A DNA stretch of 64,000 nucleotides from Bog-473 sp963736525. GTDB taxonomy: Bacteria; Actinomycetota; Acidimicrobiia; Acidimicrobiales; RAAP-2. The stretch is from the NCBI GenBank assembly GCA_963736525.1, contig CAVTPF010000014.1, forward strand, positions 62,001-126,000, given 5' to 3'. The notes beneath the pieces are model-generated. The model did no database searches and was not told where the DNA came from. It worked only from the letters and a program-made list of their open reading frames with translations. Shown in pieces: positions 16,457 to 25,579 of this stretch. Position numbers and translations under genes: made by a program. Positions within the stretch are counted from its first letter, which is position 1, and every line of letters starts with the position of its first letter.

Positions 16457-18079
16457 ATGGAGGTTTCCCCGGTCGAGCGCCCCGACGCGCTGCTCGACCC
16501 CCACTCGGACCCCGGCGGGGCCGCCATGGGGACCCTGGGGGCCGACGGGTCGGTCGAGACCAACTGGTTCTTCCTGCTCCACCGTCGGGTCTCGGCGCGG
16601 GCCGTGCGCAGCCCGCGCTACCAGTGGTGGGCCCTCGTCGCCCTCCTGGCCGGGCTCCTCTCGCTCAACATCACCTTCACCGTCTTCGTGGTCGCCCTGC
16701 CCACGGTCAAGGCGGACTTCCACACGAACTTCTCGGTCCTGGCCTGGGCCTCGACCGGGCCCCTGCTGGCCTTCGGCGTGGCCGCCCCGTTCTTCGGCAA
16801 GGCCGGCGACCTCTTCGGCCACCGCCGGCTGTACCAGTTCGGCCTGCTCGGGGCCATGGTGAGCGCGGTCCTCACCGCCACCGCGCCCGACGTCGGGATG
16901 CTGCTGTTCGCCCGCGCGCTCGACGGGGTCCAGGGTGCCGCCACGGGCACGGCGTCGATGGCGATCATCCTCGAGCTGTTCGTCCCCGAGGACCGGGTCA
17001 AGGCGCTGGGGTGGTGGTCCCTGGTCGGAGCCGGCGGCCCCGTCCTCGGTGTGACGCTCGGCTCGCCGGTCATCCAGTACTTCGGGTGGCGCACGCTGTT
17101 CTGGGGCCAGCTGGTGCTGCTCGTGGTCGCCTCGGTGGTCGTGGCGGTGCTGCTGCCCTCGGGGCGCCGGGCGCGGGGAGACGCCGCCCGAGATGCGCCC
17201 GCCGGCGGCGGGCGGACGCGCACCCGGACGTGGGAGGGGATGGACTGGGTGGGGAGCTGGAGCCTGGCCGGGGCGGTCACCTCGGCCATGCTCGCCCTGA
17301 GCATCGGCCCCATCGTGGGCTGGAGCTCGCCGGGCGTCGTGGTGACGGGGGTGGCGGCGGCCGCTCTCCTGGGGGTGTTCGTCTGGCGGGAGTCCACCTT
17401 CGCCACGCCGCTCGTGCCCACGACCTACTGGCGCCGCCGCAATTTCATGTTCCCCATGGGGACCAAGGGCTTCACGAGCTTCGCGTACTTCGGCGGTTTC
17501 TTCCTCTTCCCTCTGCTCATGGAACAGGTCTACGGCTACAGCGTCTCGCAGGTCGGATTCCTCTCGGTGGCGCGGCCGCTGCTGTTCGCGGTGAGCGCGC
17601 CCATCGCCGGGTACATGGCGGTGCGGACCGGGGAGCGGACCGCCACGCTCTTCGGCACCTGCGCCCTCTTCCTCTCCATGGTCCTGTTCGCCACCCTGCG
17701 GCCCTCATCGGGCCTGCTCGTGGTCCTCGCCGCGCTGGCGCTCTCGGGCCTCGGCATGGGCGTGTCGATGCCTGCCACCTCCTCGACCATGTCCAACGAG
17801 CTGGCCGAGTCGGAGTACGGCGTCATGAGCGCGGCGCAGCTTCTGGCCACCCAGGTCGGGGAGGTGGCGGGCATCCAGGTGGTGCTGACCATTCAGGAGT
17901 CGATCGCGCGGCGATCGGGCCTGGGCGACGTGCACCACAGCACCGCCCTGTTGCACAGCTTCAGCGTGCCGTTCTGGGTGGGCGCCGGCATGGCGGCGCT
18001 GGCGGTGGTGTGCGCGCTCTTCATCCGGCCGCTCCCGCGGCACGTGCGCGCCCCGCAGCTCGCCGCGGACGCCACCTGA
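16457..18079 (+). CDS. MFS transporter, DHA2 drug-exporter type
   Basis: 540 residues, with an N-terminal cytoplasmic tail of about 55 residues followed by about 14 hydrophobic segments, the DHA2 (14-TMS) layout. Motif A-like GKAGDLFGHRRLYQFG after TM2, motif C-like GAGGPVLGVTLG in TM5, and the TM1 sequence FVVALPTVKADFHT (equivalent to the ALP motif) are visible. Proton-coupled export of hydrophobic compounds is the family role; substrate unknown. ATG 16457 is chosen over GTG 16448 because TAGGGT (16444-16449) ends 7 nt before it, implying leaderless initiation; the GTG alternative adds three residues. Confidence 0.88.
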   Translation: MEVSPVERPDALLDPHSDPGGAAMGTLGADGSVETNWFFLLHRRVSARAVRSPRYQWWALVALLAGLLSLNITFTVFVVALPTVKADFHTNFSVLAWASTGPLLAFGVAAPFFGKAGDLFGHRRLYQFGLLGAMVSAVLTATAPDVGMLLFARALDGVQGAATGTASMAIILELFVPEDRVKALGWWSLVGAGGPVLGVTLGSPVIQYFGWRTLFWGQLVLLVVASVVVAVLLPSGRRARGDAARDAPAGGGRTRTRTWEGMDWVGSWSLAGAVTSAMLALSIGPIVGWSSPGVVVTGVAAAALLGVFVWRESTFATPLVPTTYWRRRNFMFPMGTKGFTSFAYFGGFFLFPLLMEQVYGYSVSQVGFLSVARPLLFAVSAPIAGYMAVRTGERTATLFGTCALFLSMVLFATLRPSSGLLVVLAALALSGLGMGVSMPATSSTMSNELAESEYGVMSAAQLLATQVGEVAGIQVVLTIQESIARRSGLGDVHHSTALLHSFSVPFWVGAGMAALAVVCALFIRPLPRHVRAPQLAADAT

Positions 18080-18117
18080 GCGGGCGGACGCGGCCCGCGC
18101 GCGGCGGAACCGGCGGC

Positions 18118-18531
18118 CTACTCGGTGATGTCGCGCAAGCGGGTGGCCATCTCGGCGGCGTTGGGATCGCTCGCCGCCGGCGTCGCCTGCAGAGCCATCA
18201 GCTTGGCCATGTCACCCTCGACCCGTACCTTGCCCGCCATGAAAGCCTGCATGCCGGCCTGCGGGTTCCCCTCGACCAGGATCGCCTTGGCGGTGTCGTA
18301 GTCGACCGTCACCTTGAGGTCGGACACCTCCAGGTGACCGACGTCGAGCACCAGCTCGCCACTCGAGGTGTCCATGTGGGCGTGGATGTCATCGTCGGAG
18401 AAGGGCACCGCCGTCACCACGAGGTTCATGCGGACGACATGGGCGACGGGCGGGGTCTTGCCCTCGTACTCCGCTCGGATGTTGCGGGCCTCATCCAGCC
18501 ATTCGTCGCTGAGGAACGGGTACGACGGCAT
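18118..18531 (-). CDS. SCP2 sterol-binding domain protein
   Basis: 137 residues forming a single SCP2 domain: LSDEWLDEARNI at the start, VVRMNLVVTAVPFSDDDIHAHMDTSSGELVLDVG, a VTVDYDTAKAILVEGNPQAGMQAFMAGKVRVEGDMAKLMALQ core, and a short tail. The KVRVEGDMAKL motif is typical. Such proteins bind lipids or acyl-CoAs. On the minus strand between two plus-strand genes and transcribed alone. Confidence 0.88.
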   Translation of the reverse strand: MPSYPFLSDEWLDEARNIRAEYEGKTPPVAHVVRMNLVVTAVPFSDDDIHAHMDTSSGELVLDVGHLEVSDLKVTVDYDTAKAILVEGNPQAGMQAFMAGKVRVEGDMAKLMALQATPAASDPNAAEMATRLRDITE

Positions 18532-18648
18532 TGCGTTGCTCCTTCGTCATCGTCGGTCTCGGTCGTGGTGCAGGACCTCGCTGCCCCGCCCGGAGCCAGC
18601 CATGTGGCCGCCGGAACCCTACTCGGCTCACCGGTAGGCTGCCGTTCC

Positions 18649-19413
18649 GTGCCAGCCCCCGTCATCCCCGGTGCCGAGCCCGCGTCCATCATCGGCGATG
18701 CCCGCGGCGCGCTGGTCCTGCACGGCTTCACCGGCAACCCGCAGTCGATGCGAGGCCTGGCGCTGGCGTTGGCCGACGCCGGGCTCACGGTCGAGATGCC
18801 GCTGTTGCCCGGGCACGGCACGGACATCGCCGACATGCTCCCCACACGTTGGGAGGACTGGTCCGGCGCGGCCGAGGGGGCATACACCGAGCTGGCGGCG
18901 CGCTGCGACTCCGTCGCGGTTGTCGGCCTCTCCATGGGCGGGATGTTGAGCGTGTGGTTGGCCGAGCGCCACCCGGCCATCGCCGCCATCGCCGTCGTGA
19001 ACCCACTGCTCGCGCCCCCCGACGCCGCCACCCTGGCCCTGGTCGAGTCCATGATGGAGCACGGCGACGAGGTGGCGCCCGGCATCGGGTCCGACATCGC
19101 CATGGAGGGTGTCGTCGAGTCCGCCTACCCCGGCCTACCGCTGCGCGCGGTGCTGTCGCTGTTCGCGGCGACGGCAGAGGTCGAAGCGGGGCTGCCGTCG
19201 GTGGGCTGCCCCGTGCTGCTCTTCACCAGCGTGCAGGACCATGTCGTCGACCCGGTGTCGAGCGACATCCTGGTGGCCCGCGCCAAGGGACCGGTCGAGC
19301 AGGTGATGCTGGAGCGCAGCTTCCACGTGGCCACCCTGGACTACGACAGGGACGAGATAGAGGCGCGCACCGTCGAGTTCGTGACGGGTGTGCTGTCGTC
19401 GCTGCAACGGTGA
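18649..19413 (+). CDS. Alpha/beta hydrolase (carboxylesterase Est30-like)
   Basis: 254 residues. LHGFTGNP (24-31, oxyanion region), nucleophile Ser95 in VGLSMGGML, Asp in SVQDHVVD, and His in ERSFHVATLDYD complete a triad. Length and motifs fit monoacylglycerol lipase/Est30-type carboxylesterases. GTG 18649 is preceded by TAGGCT (18635-18640) with an 8-nt gap. Its stop overlaps the GTG of gatC by 4 bases, so it is the first gene of the gatCAB operon, although functionally unrelated. Confidence 0.87.
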   Translation: MPAPVIPGAEPASIIGDARGALVLHGFTGNPQSMRGLALALADAGLTVEMPLLPGHGTDIADMLPTRWEDWSGAAEGAYTELAARCDSVAVVGLSMGGMLSVWLAERHPAIAAIAVVNPLLAPPDAATLALVESMMEHGDEVAPGIGSDIAMEGVVESAYPGLPLRAVLSLFAATAEVEAGLPSVGCPVLLFTSVQDHVVDPVSSDILVARAKGPVEQVMLERSFHVATLDYDRDEIEARTVEFVTGVLSSLQR

Positions 19414-19739
19414 GCGACGCGGGGGACCGGTCGCCGACGCCGGCGACGCTCAGCCGCGAGGACGTCGTCCACGTGGCGCGCCTGGCACGCTTGGAGCTGG
19501 GCGACGACGAGGTCGAGCTCTTCACCGCCCAGTTGCGCACGGTGCTCGACCACGCGGCCGACGTGGCGGCGCTGGATCTGTCCCACCTGGAGCCTTCGTC
19601 ACACCCGATCGCGCTGGACAACGTGCTGCGGCCCGACGAGCCGCGCCCGAGCCTGGACCGCGAGGAGGTGCTGGCCGCCGCGCCGGCCGTGGAGGACCAC
19701 CGCTTCAAGGTGCCTCGCATCGGGGGGGAGGCTCCGTGA
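19410..19739 (+). CDS. gatC: Asp/Glu-tRNA(Asn/Gln) amidotransferase subunit C
   Basis: 109 residues. SREDVVHVARLARLELGDDEVELFTAQLRTVLDH is the GatC helical signature, followed by LRPDEPRPSLDREEVLAAAP and FKVPRI at the end. Stabilises GatA-GatB. GTG at 19410 overlaps the preceding stop; its own stop overlaps the gatA GTG by four bases, so translation is coupled. Confidence 0.96.
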   Translation: MSDAGDRSPTPATLSREDVVHVARLARLELGDDEVELFTAQLRTVLDHAADVAALDLSHLEPSSHPIALDNVLRPDEPRPSLDREEVLAAAPAVEDHRFKVPRIGGEAP

Positions 19740-21166
19740 CGACGGCGGCGACCCTGGCCGCCGAGGTCCGGTCGGGACAGCGGACCGCCCGTGCGGTGGT
19801 GGAGGAGGCGCTGGCCGCCGTGGCCGAGGGCGATGGAGAGCTCAATGCCTTCCTGAGCGTGCTCGGCGACGAGGCGCGGGCGCAGGCCGACGCGGTGGAC
19901 ACCGCCGTCGCGTCGGGACGCGACCCGGGTCCGCTGGCGGGCGTGCCGGTGGCGCTGAAGGACAATCTCTGCACCCGGGGCGCGGTCACGACCTGCGGCT
20001 CGCGGATCCTGGAGGGCTGGCGGCCGCCCTACGACGCCACCGTGGTCGCGGTGCTGCGGGCGGCCGGGGCGGTCGCGCTCGGCAAGACGAACATGGACGA
20101 GTTCGCCATGGGCAGCTCGACGGAGAACTCGGCCTTCGGCCCGACGCGCAACCCGCGGCACCCCGGCAAGGTCCCCGGCGGCAGCAGCGGCGGCTCGGCC
20201 GCCGCGGTGGCGGCCGGGTTCACCCCGCTCGGGCTCGGCTCCGACACGGGCGGCTCCATCCGCCAGCCCGCCGCGCTGTGCGGCGTGGTGGGGATGAAGC
20301 CCACCTACGGCCGGGTCTCGCGCTACGGACTGGTGGCCTTCGCCAGCTCGCTCGACCAGATCGGGCCCTTCGCCACGACGGTGGAGGACGCCGCGCTGCT
20401 CTTCGACACAATCGCCGGGCACGATCCGCTCGACAGCACGTCGTTGCCCTCGGCCCCCCGGCCAACGCTGCCGTCGGTGCACGAGGGGGTCGCGGGCGTG
20501 CGGGTGGGGCTGTGCCGGGACCTGGTCGAGGGATGTGCGCCCGACGTGGCGGTGCGGGTCCGGGCGGCGGCCGAGGCCCTGGCGGGGGCCGGCGCCGAGG
20601 TGGTGGAGATCTCCGTGCCCGAGTTCGCCTACGGGTTGTCGGCCTACTACCTGATTGCGCCGGCCGAGGCGTCCTCCAACCTGGCCCGCTACGACGGGGT
20701 CCGCTACGGCCTGCGCGTCGACGGCGAGGACGCGGCGGCCATGAACACGGCCACACGCACGGCCGGATTCGGGGCCGAGGTGAAGCGGCGGGTGATGCTC
20801 GGGACGTACGCCCTGTCCGCCGGCTACTACGACGCCTACTACGCGCAGGCCCAGCGCGTGCGCACCCTCGTGATGCGGGCCTTCGACCGCGCCTACGAGT
20901 CGGTGGACGTGTTGGTGGGCGCGACGGCGCCGACGACGGCGTTCGACCTGGGGGCGAAGGTGGACGACCCGATGGCGATGTACATGAACGACGTGTGCAC
21001 CATCCCTTCCAACCTCTCGGGGCACCCCGCCGTCTCCGTCCCCTTCGGCACCGGCGACGACGGCCTGCCCGTGGGCATCCAGGTCCTCGCCCCCGCGCTG
21101 GGCGAGGCGATGCTGTTCCGCGTGGCCCGGATCGTGGAGGCACACGCCCCCCGGGAGGCGGCGTGA
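19736..21166 (+). CDS. gatA: Asp/Glu-tRNA(Asn/Gln) amidotransferase subunit A
   Basis: 476-residue amidase-signature protein that hydrolyses glutamine and channels ammonia to GatB. Catalytic Lys75 (VALKDNL), Ser150 (PGGSSGGSAAAV) and nucleophile Ser174 (GSDTGGSIRQPA) are in place. The C-terminal half contains the YYDAYYAQAQRVR helix and MNDVCTIPSNLSGHPAVSVPFG. Length is normal. Needed where Gln-tRNA and/or Asn-tRNA are made by transamidation, as in actinobacteria. Confidence 0.97.
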   Translation: MTTAATLAAEVRSGQRTARAVVEEALAAVAEGDGELNAFLSVLGDEARAQADAVDTAVASGRDPGPLAGVPVALKDNLCTRGAVTTCGSRILEGWRPPYDATVVAVLRAAGAVALGKTNMDEFAMGSSTENSAFGPTRNPRHPGKVPGGSSGGSAAAVAAGFTPLGLGSDTGGSIRQPAALCGVVGMKPTYGRVSRYGLVAFASSLDQIGPFATTVEDAALLFDTIAGHDPLDSTSLPSAPRPTLPSVHEGVAGVRVGLCRDLVEGCAPDVAVRVRAAAEALAGAGAEVVEISVPEFAYGLSAYYLIAPAEASSNLARYDGVRYGLRVDGEDAAAMNTATRTAGFGAEVKRRVMLGTYALSAGYYDAYYAQAQRVRTLVMRAFDRAYESVDVLVGATAPTTAFDLGAKVDDPMAMYMNDVCTIPSNLSGHPAVSVPFGTGDDGLPVGIQVLAPALGEAMLFRVARIVEAHAPREAA

Positions 21167-22596
21167 GCGCGGACTGGGAGCTCGTCGTCGGGCTCGAGGT
21201 GCACTGCGAGCTGGCGACGGCCACGAAGCTGTTCTGCGGGTGCCGCAACGCGTTCGGCGACGAGCCCAACGTGAACATCTGCCCCGTGTGCCTCGGGTTG
21301 CCGGGGTCGCTGCCCGTCCTCAACGAGCAGGCGGTCGAGCTGGCCATGCGCATCGGGGCGGCCCTGCACTGCGACATACGGCCCTCGACCTTCGCCCGCA
21401 AGAACTACTTCTATCCGGACCAGGCCAAGGACTACCAGATCAGCCAGTACGACCAGCCGCTCAACCGCGGCGGCTGGCTGGAGCTGCCCGACGGGTTCCG
21501 GGTGGGGGTGACGCGGGCCCACATGGAGGAGGACACCGGCAAGCTGACCCACGTCGGGGCGAGCGGCCGCATCAACGCCGCCGAGCACGCGCTGGTCGAC
21601 TACAACCGCTCGGGGGTGCCCCTCGTCGAGATCGTGAGCGAGCCGGACCTCCGCTCGGTGGCGCACGCCCGCGCCTACGCGTCGGAGCTGCGGGGCATCC
21701 TCGTGGCGACCGGCGCGTCCGACGGGCGCATGGAGGAGGGGTCCATGCGGGTCGACGCCAACGTGTCGGTCCGCCCCGCCGGGAGCAGCGCGTTCGGCAC
21801 CCGCTGCGAAATCAAGAACCTCAACTCGCTGCGCTCGCTCGGGCGGGCGATCGAGTACGAGGCGGCGCGCCAGGTCGCCGTGCTGGAGTCGGGGAGCGCC
21901 GTCGAGCAGGAGACCCGGCACTGGGACGAGTCGGCGGGTCGGACCGAGACGATGCGCTCGAAGGAGGAGGCGAACGACTACCGCTACTTCCCCGAGCCCG
22001 ATCTTGTGCCCCTCGACCCCGGCGCGGCGTGGCAGGAGCGGGTGCGCGCCTCCCTCGGGCCCATGCCCGCGGACCGCCGGGCGGCGCTGGCGGACGCCCT
22101 GGGCGGGGCGCCGAGCGACGCGGAGGCGGACCAGATCCGCGCCGTCGTGGATCTCGGGCTCGACGCCCTGGTGATGGCGGCGGTCGAGGCCGGAGCGCCG
22201 GCGGCGCTGGCGCTGGCCCGTGCCGCCAACGAGGTGGCGGCCCGGAGCGAGGCCGCGTCGGGACTCGACACGGGCTCCTTCGCGTCCCTCCTCGCCATGG
22301 AGTCGGGGGGCCAGCTCTCGGCGACGCAGTCCAAGGCGGTGCTGGCCGTGCTGCTCGAGCGCGGCGGGGGAGACCCGGCCGCGGTGGCCGAGGAGCTGGG
22401 TTTCGAGGCCCTCGGAGCGGACGCGCTCGCCGCGGTGGTCGGCGAGGTGGTGGCGGCGCATCCCGACGAATGGGCCCGCTACGTGGCGGGCGAGGACAAG
22501 CTGACGGGGCTGTTCACCGGCGCGGTCATGAAGGCCACGCAGGGCAAGGCCAACGGCAAGGACGTGGCGGCCGAGCTGCGCCGCCGCCGGGGCTAG
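21163..22596 (+). CDS. gatB: Asp/Glu-tRNA(Asn/Gln) amidotransferase subunit B
   Basis: 477 residues. N-terminal kinase-like domain with GLEVHCELATATKLFCGC and CPVCLGLPGSLPVLN (zinc-binding cysteines), YFYPDQAKDYQISQYDQP, HMEEDTGKLTH and EGSMRVDANVSVRP; the C-terminal half carries the helical and YqeY-like tail ending GAVMKATQGKANGKDVAAELR. Activates Glu/Asp on mischarged tRNA and amidates it. GTG 21163 overlaps the gatA stop; its end overlaps the convergent TetR gene by 4 bases. Confidence 0.97.
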   Translation: MSADWELVVGLEVHCELATATKLFCGCRNAFGDEPNVNICPVCLGLPGSLPVLNEQAVELAMRIGAALHCDIRPSTFARKNYFYPDQAKDYQISQYDQPLNRGGWLELPDGFRVGVTRAHMEEDTGKLTHVGASGRINAAEHALVDYNRSGVPLVEIVSEPDLRSVAHARAYASELRGILVATGASDGRMEEGSMRVDANVSVRPAGSSAFGTRCEIKNLNSLRSLGRAIEYEAARQVAVLESGSAVEQETRHWDESAGRTETMRSKEEANDYRYFPEPDLVPLDPGAAWQERVRASLGPMPADRRAALADALGGAPSDAEADQIRAVVDLGLDALVMAAVEAGAPAALALARAANEVAARSEAASGLDTGSFASLLAMESGGQLSATQSKAVLAVLLERGGGDPAAVAEELGFEALGADALAAVVGEVVAAHPDEWARYVAGEDKLTGLFTGAVMKATQGKANGKDVAAELRRRRG

Positions 22597-23177
22597 CCGA
22601 GCGGTCCCTCCATGTAGCGGTCCAGGGTCGGCCCCGCCCAGCGGCCGATCTGGCGTGGGGTGGCGGTGGAGATGGGGGGCACCCGCAGGATGTAGCGCGT
22701 GAAGGCCAGTCCCATCAGCTGCGACGACATCAGCGAGCGCCGGCGCCAGGTGAGCGCGTCGCTCTCGCCGGGATTGACCCGGGTGACACCCCAGACCCGT
22801 TCGACGACGAACTCGCGCATGGCGTCGGCCACGCTCGGTGAGGAGGCCATGGCCGCCACGCAGGAGGCGAAGGACGAACCCGAGCCCTCGGCCCGGTCCC
22901 ACATGCCGAGAAAGCCCTCCACGATGTCGGCACCCTTGGCCGCCGCGCTGTGGTCCGCCACCGCCCGGGGGTCGAACGGCAGGGCCATGGCGGCGACGAA
23001 GAGGCTGGCCTTGCCGTCGAAGTAGTGGTGGACGAGGGCGGGATCGACGCCGGCCTCACGGGCCACCGCCCGCAGGCTGGCCCCGTCGTAGCCCTTGGCG
23101 GCGAACACGCGCTGCGCGGCCGCCACGATCTCACCCCGGGTGTCCGCGTGACCGGGCCGTCGCCCCACGGCGTTCAT
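22593..23177 (-). CDS. TetR-family transcriptional regulator
   Basis: 194 residues. N-terminal helix-turn-helix (about 13-60): TRGEIVAAAQRVFAAKGYDGASLRAVAREAGVDPALVHHYF is the classic TetR DNA-binding domain. The C-terminal region resembles the TetR_C 'DUF1956/PsrA-like' ligand domains. It is divergent from an MMPL exporter with a 114-bp intergenic region that holds inverted repeats, so it most likely represses itself and that exporter. Confidence 0.9.
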   Translation of the reverse strand: MNAVGRRPGHADTRGEIVAAAQRVFAAKGYDGASLRAVAREAGVDPALVHHYFDGKASLFVAAMALPFDPRAVADHSAAAKGADIVEGFLGMWDRAEGSGSSFASCVAAMASSPSVADAMREFVVERVWGVTRVNPGESDALTWRRRSLMSSQLMGLAFTRYILRVPPISTATPRQIGRWAGPTLDRYMEGPLG

Positions 23178-23200
23178 TGCCGGGGGGCTGCGAATTGGCC

Positions 23201-23259
23201 GGTGAGCGAGTATTCACCAGCGAAGAATTCTGTGGTACAACTCATCAATGATGAATCAT
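23201..23259. promoter_or_regulatory. TetR/MMPL intergenic region with two inverted repeats and a possible promoter
   Basis: GGTGA-N8-TCACC (23201-23218) and ATGAT-GA-ATCAT (23248-23259) are candidate operators. A possible rightward promoter TTCACC (23213-23218) - 17 nt - TACAAC (23236-23241) overlaps the first and lies just upstream of the second. The stretch is unusually AT-rich for this window. Which repeat the TetR protein binds cannot be told from sequence. Confidence 0.45.
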
Positions 23260-23291
23260 ACGGTGGGTCACGGCCGGCCGGGGGCGCCCCG

Positions 23292-25493
23292 ATGACCGAG
23301 GGGGCGCGCCCCACCGTGCTCGGGCGCCTGGCGGGCGGCTGCTACGACCGCCGCCGCCTCGTGCTGGTGGCCTGGATCCTGACGATCATCGGGATCACGG
23401 TCGTCTCCCAGGTCGTGGGCACGCACTTCGAGGACAAGTTCACGGCGGGCAACACCCCCTCGCAGCAGGCCCAGAACATCCTGCAGGAGCGCTTCCCCTC
23501 CAAGGCGGGCGACACGGCCGACGTGGTGTTCCACACCGCCACGCCCATCGCCGACAACCAAGCCGCCATTCAGCGCGTGGTCACGAGCCTCGAGCCCCTG
23601 CCCGACGTGCAGAGCGTCACCAGCCCCTTCTCGCCGGCGGGCGCGCACCAGGTCGCGCCGCGCGACGACATCGCGTTCGCCCAGGTCCAGTTCACGACGG
23701 ACACGGCGGACATACCGACGGGCGACATCAAGCGGGTCGTCACCACGGCGCAGTCGGCCGCGCACGAGGGTTTCCAGGTCGAGCTCGGCGGGACGCCCAT
23801 CTCCGCCGCCGTGACGGCGGCGCCCGGACCCAGCGAGGGCATCGGCATCACGGCCGCCATCTTGATCATGCTGCTCGCGTTCGGCTCCGTCGTCGCCATG
23901 GGCCTGCCGGTCATCACGGCGCTGTGCGGCCTCGGCGTGGGCGTGGCGCTGCTGGAGCTGCTGACGCACGTCCTGACCGTGCCGAACTTCTCACCCGAGA
24001 TGGCCGCCATGATCGGCATCGGGGTCGGCATCGACTACGCGCTCTTCATCGTGACCCGCTACCGGCAGGGCATCTTCGAGGGCCGGGATCCACGCGACGC
24101 CGTCGTCACGTCGCTCAAGACCGCGGGGCGCTCGGTGCTCTTCGCCGGCAGCACGGTGGTGATCTCGCTGTTCGGCCTCTACCTCATCGGCCAGCCCTAC
24201 ATGATCGGGCTGGCCACGGCTTGCATCGCCGCCGTCCTGATGGTGCTGATCGCCGCGCTGACCCTGCTCCCCGCGCTGTTGGGCTTCGCCGGCGCCGCCA
24301 TCGACAAGCTCCACCTCCCGGGCCTCCTGCAGAGCGGTGGCCCGCCCCCCGAGAACGGCTTCTGGCACCGCTGGAGCCGGTTGGTGCAGCGGCGGGCCTG
24401 GGTGACCGGCAGCCTGGCCGTGCTGGTGCTCGTGGCGCTCGCCCTCCCGATGTTCAGCATGCGGCTCGCCTTCACCGACGCCGGCAACGACCCGACGTCG
24501 CTGACGACCCGGCAGGCCTACGACCTGTTGGCGGAGGGGTTCGGGCCCGGGTTCAACGGCCCCCTGATCGTCGCGGCGGACCTGCACGGACCGGGCGACC
24601 GGGCCACGGTGGAGCGCCTGCGGGGGGCGATCGTCGCGCACCGCTCCGACGTCGCGTTCGTCGCCCCAGCCCAGTTCAACCCGTCCGACACGGGAGCGGT
24701 GATCGTCGTCTACCCCACGACGTCGCCGCAGTCCTCGCAGACCGAGGCGCTGGTGCAGGCGCTGCGCAACGACGTGATCCCGCCGGTCGTGGCCGGGACG
24801 GGTGTCAACGCGCAGGTCGGGGGCGAGACGGCGGGCAGCATCGACGCCGCCAACTTCCTCGGCCACCGGCTCTTCATCGTGATCGGAGCCGTCCTCGTCC
24901 TGTCCTTCCTCCTCCTCATGACCGTCTTCCGGTCACTGGTGATCCCGCTCAAGGCGGTGATCATGAACCTGCTGAGTGTCGGCGCCGCCTACGGCGTCAT
25001 GGTCGCCGTCTTCCAGTGGGGTTGGGCGGGGAGCATCATCGGCATCGGCCAGACGGGGCCGATCGACCCGTGGATCCCGGTGGCGCTCTTCGTCGTGCTC
25101 TTCGGGCTGTCGATGGACTACGAGGTGTTCCTGCTCTCGCGCATCCGCGAGGAGTGGCTGCGCACCCGGGAGAACTCGCTGGCGGTGGCCGACGGCCTGG
25201 CGCTGACCGGCCGCATCATCACGGCCGCGGCCGCCATCATGTTCTGCGTCTTCGCCTCGTTCGTGATCAAGGACCCGTTGCACGTCCTCAAGGTGTTCGG
25301 TCTCGGGCTGGCCGTGGCCGTGCTCGTCGACGCCACCGTGGTCCGCATGGTCCTCGTGCCCTCCATCATGGAGATCCTCGGCCCGGTCAACTGGTGGATG
25401 CCGCGCTGGATGGACCGGTCCATCCCGACCATCGGGGTCGAGGTCACGCCGGCACCGGTGCGGACGCCGACACCCGCGCCGACGCCTGCCTGA
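23292..25493 (+). CDS. MMPL/RND-family lipid or drug exporter
   Basis: 733 residues, with the two-fold RND layout: TM1 near the N-terminus (VLVAWILTIIGITVVSQVV), a periplasmic domain of about 160 residues, then TM2-6 (GITAAILIMLLAFGSVVAMG...GVGIDYALFIVTRYRQGI), a second periplasmic domain, and TM8-12 with the equivalent FGLSMDYEVFLLSRIREEW. The Asp-Tyr pairs in TM4 and TM10 (GIDYALF, SMDYEVF) are the proton-relay positions of MmpL proteins. ATG 23292 starts MTEGARPTVLGRLAGGCYDRRR, normal for the family; an earlier in-frame start would lie in the operator region. Probably exports a lipid or hydrophobic toxin under TetR control. Confidence 0.9.
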   Translation: MTEGARPTVLGRLAGGCYDRRRLVLVAWILTIIGITVVSQVVGTHFEDKFTAGNTPSQQAQNILQERFPSKAGDTADVVFHTATPIADNQAAIQRVVTSLEPLPDVQSVTSPFSPAGAHQVAPRDDIAFAQVQFTTDTADIPTGDIKRVVTTAQSAAHEGFQVELGGTPISAAVTAAPGPSEGIGITAAILIMLLAFGSVVAMGLPVITALCGLGVGVALLELLTHVLTVPNFSPEMAAMIGIGVGIDYALFIVTRYRQGIFEGRDPRDAVVTSLKTAGRSVLFAGSTVVISLFGLYLIGQPYMIGLATACIAAVLMVLIAALTLLPALLGFAGAAIDKLHLPGLLQSGGPPPENGFWHRWSRLVQRRAWVTGSLAVLVLVALALPMFSMRLAFTDAGNDPTSLTTRQAYDLLAEGFGPGFNGPLIVAADLHGPGDRATVERLRGAIVAHRSDVAFVAPAQFNPSDTGAVIVVYPTTSPQSSQTEALVQALRNDVIPPVVAGTGVNAQVGGETAGSIDAANFLGHRLFIVIGAVLVLSFLLLMTVFRSLVIPLKAVIMNLLSVGAAYGVMVAVFQWGWAGSIIGIGQTGPIDPWIPVALFVVLFGLSMDYEVFLLSRIREEWLRTRENSLAVADGLALTGRIITAAAAIMFCVFASFVIKDPLHVLKVFGLGLAVAVLVDATVVRMVLVPSIMEILGPVNWWMPRWMDRSIPTIGVEVTPAPVRTPTPAPTPA

Positions 25494-25579
25494 CCGCGGC
25501 AACGCGGCGCCTGTCCCGCCGCAGCGGGCGGTCGTCGCTCGTCGGTGGCGTCTGGGGGCGACCCGTATGCTGGGCGCCC

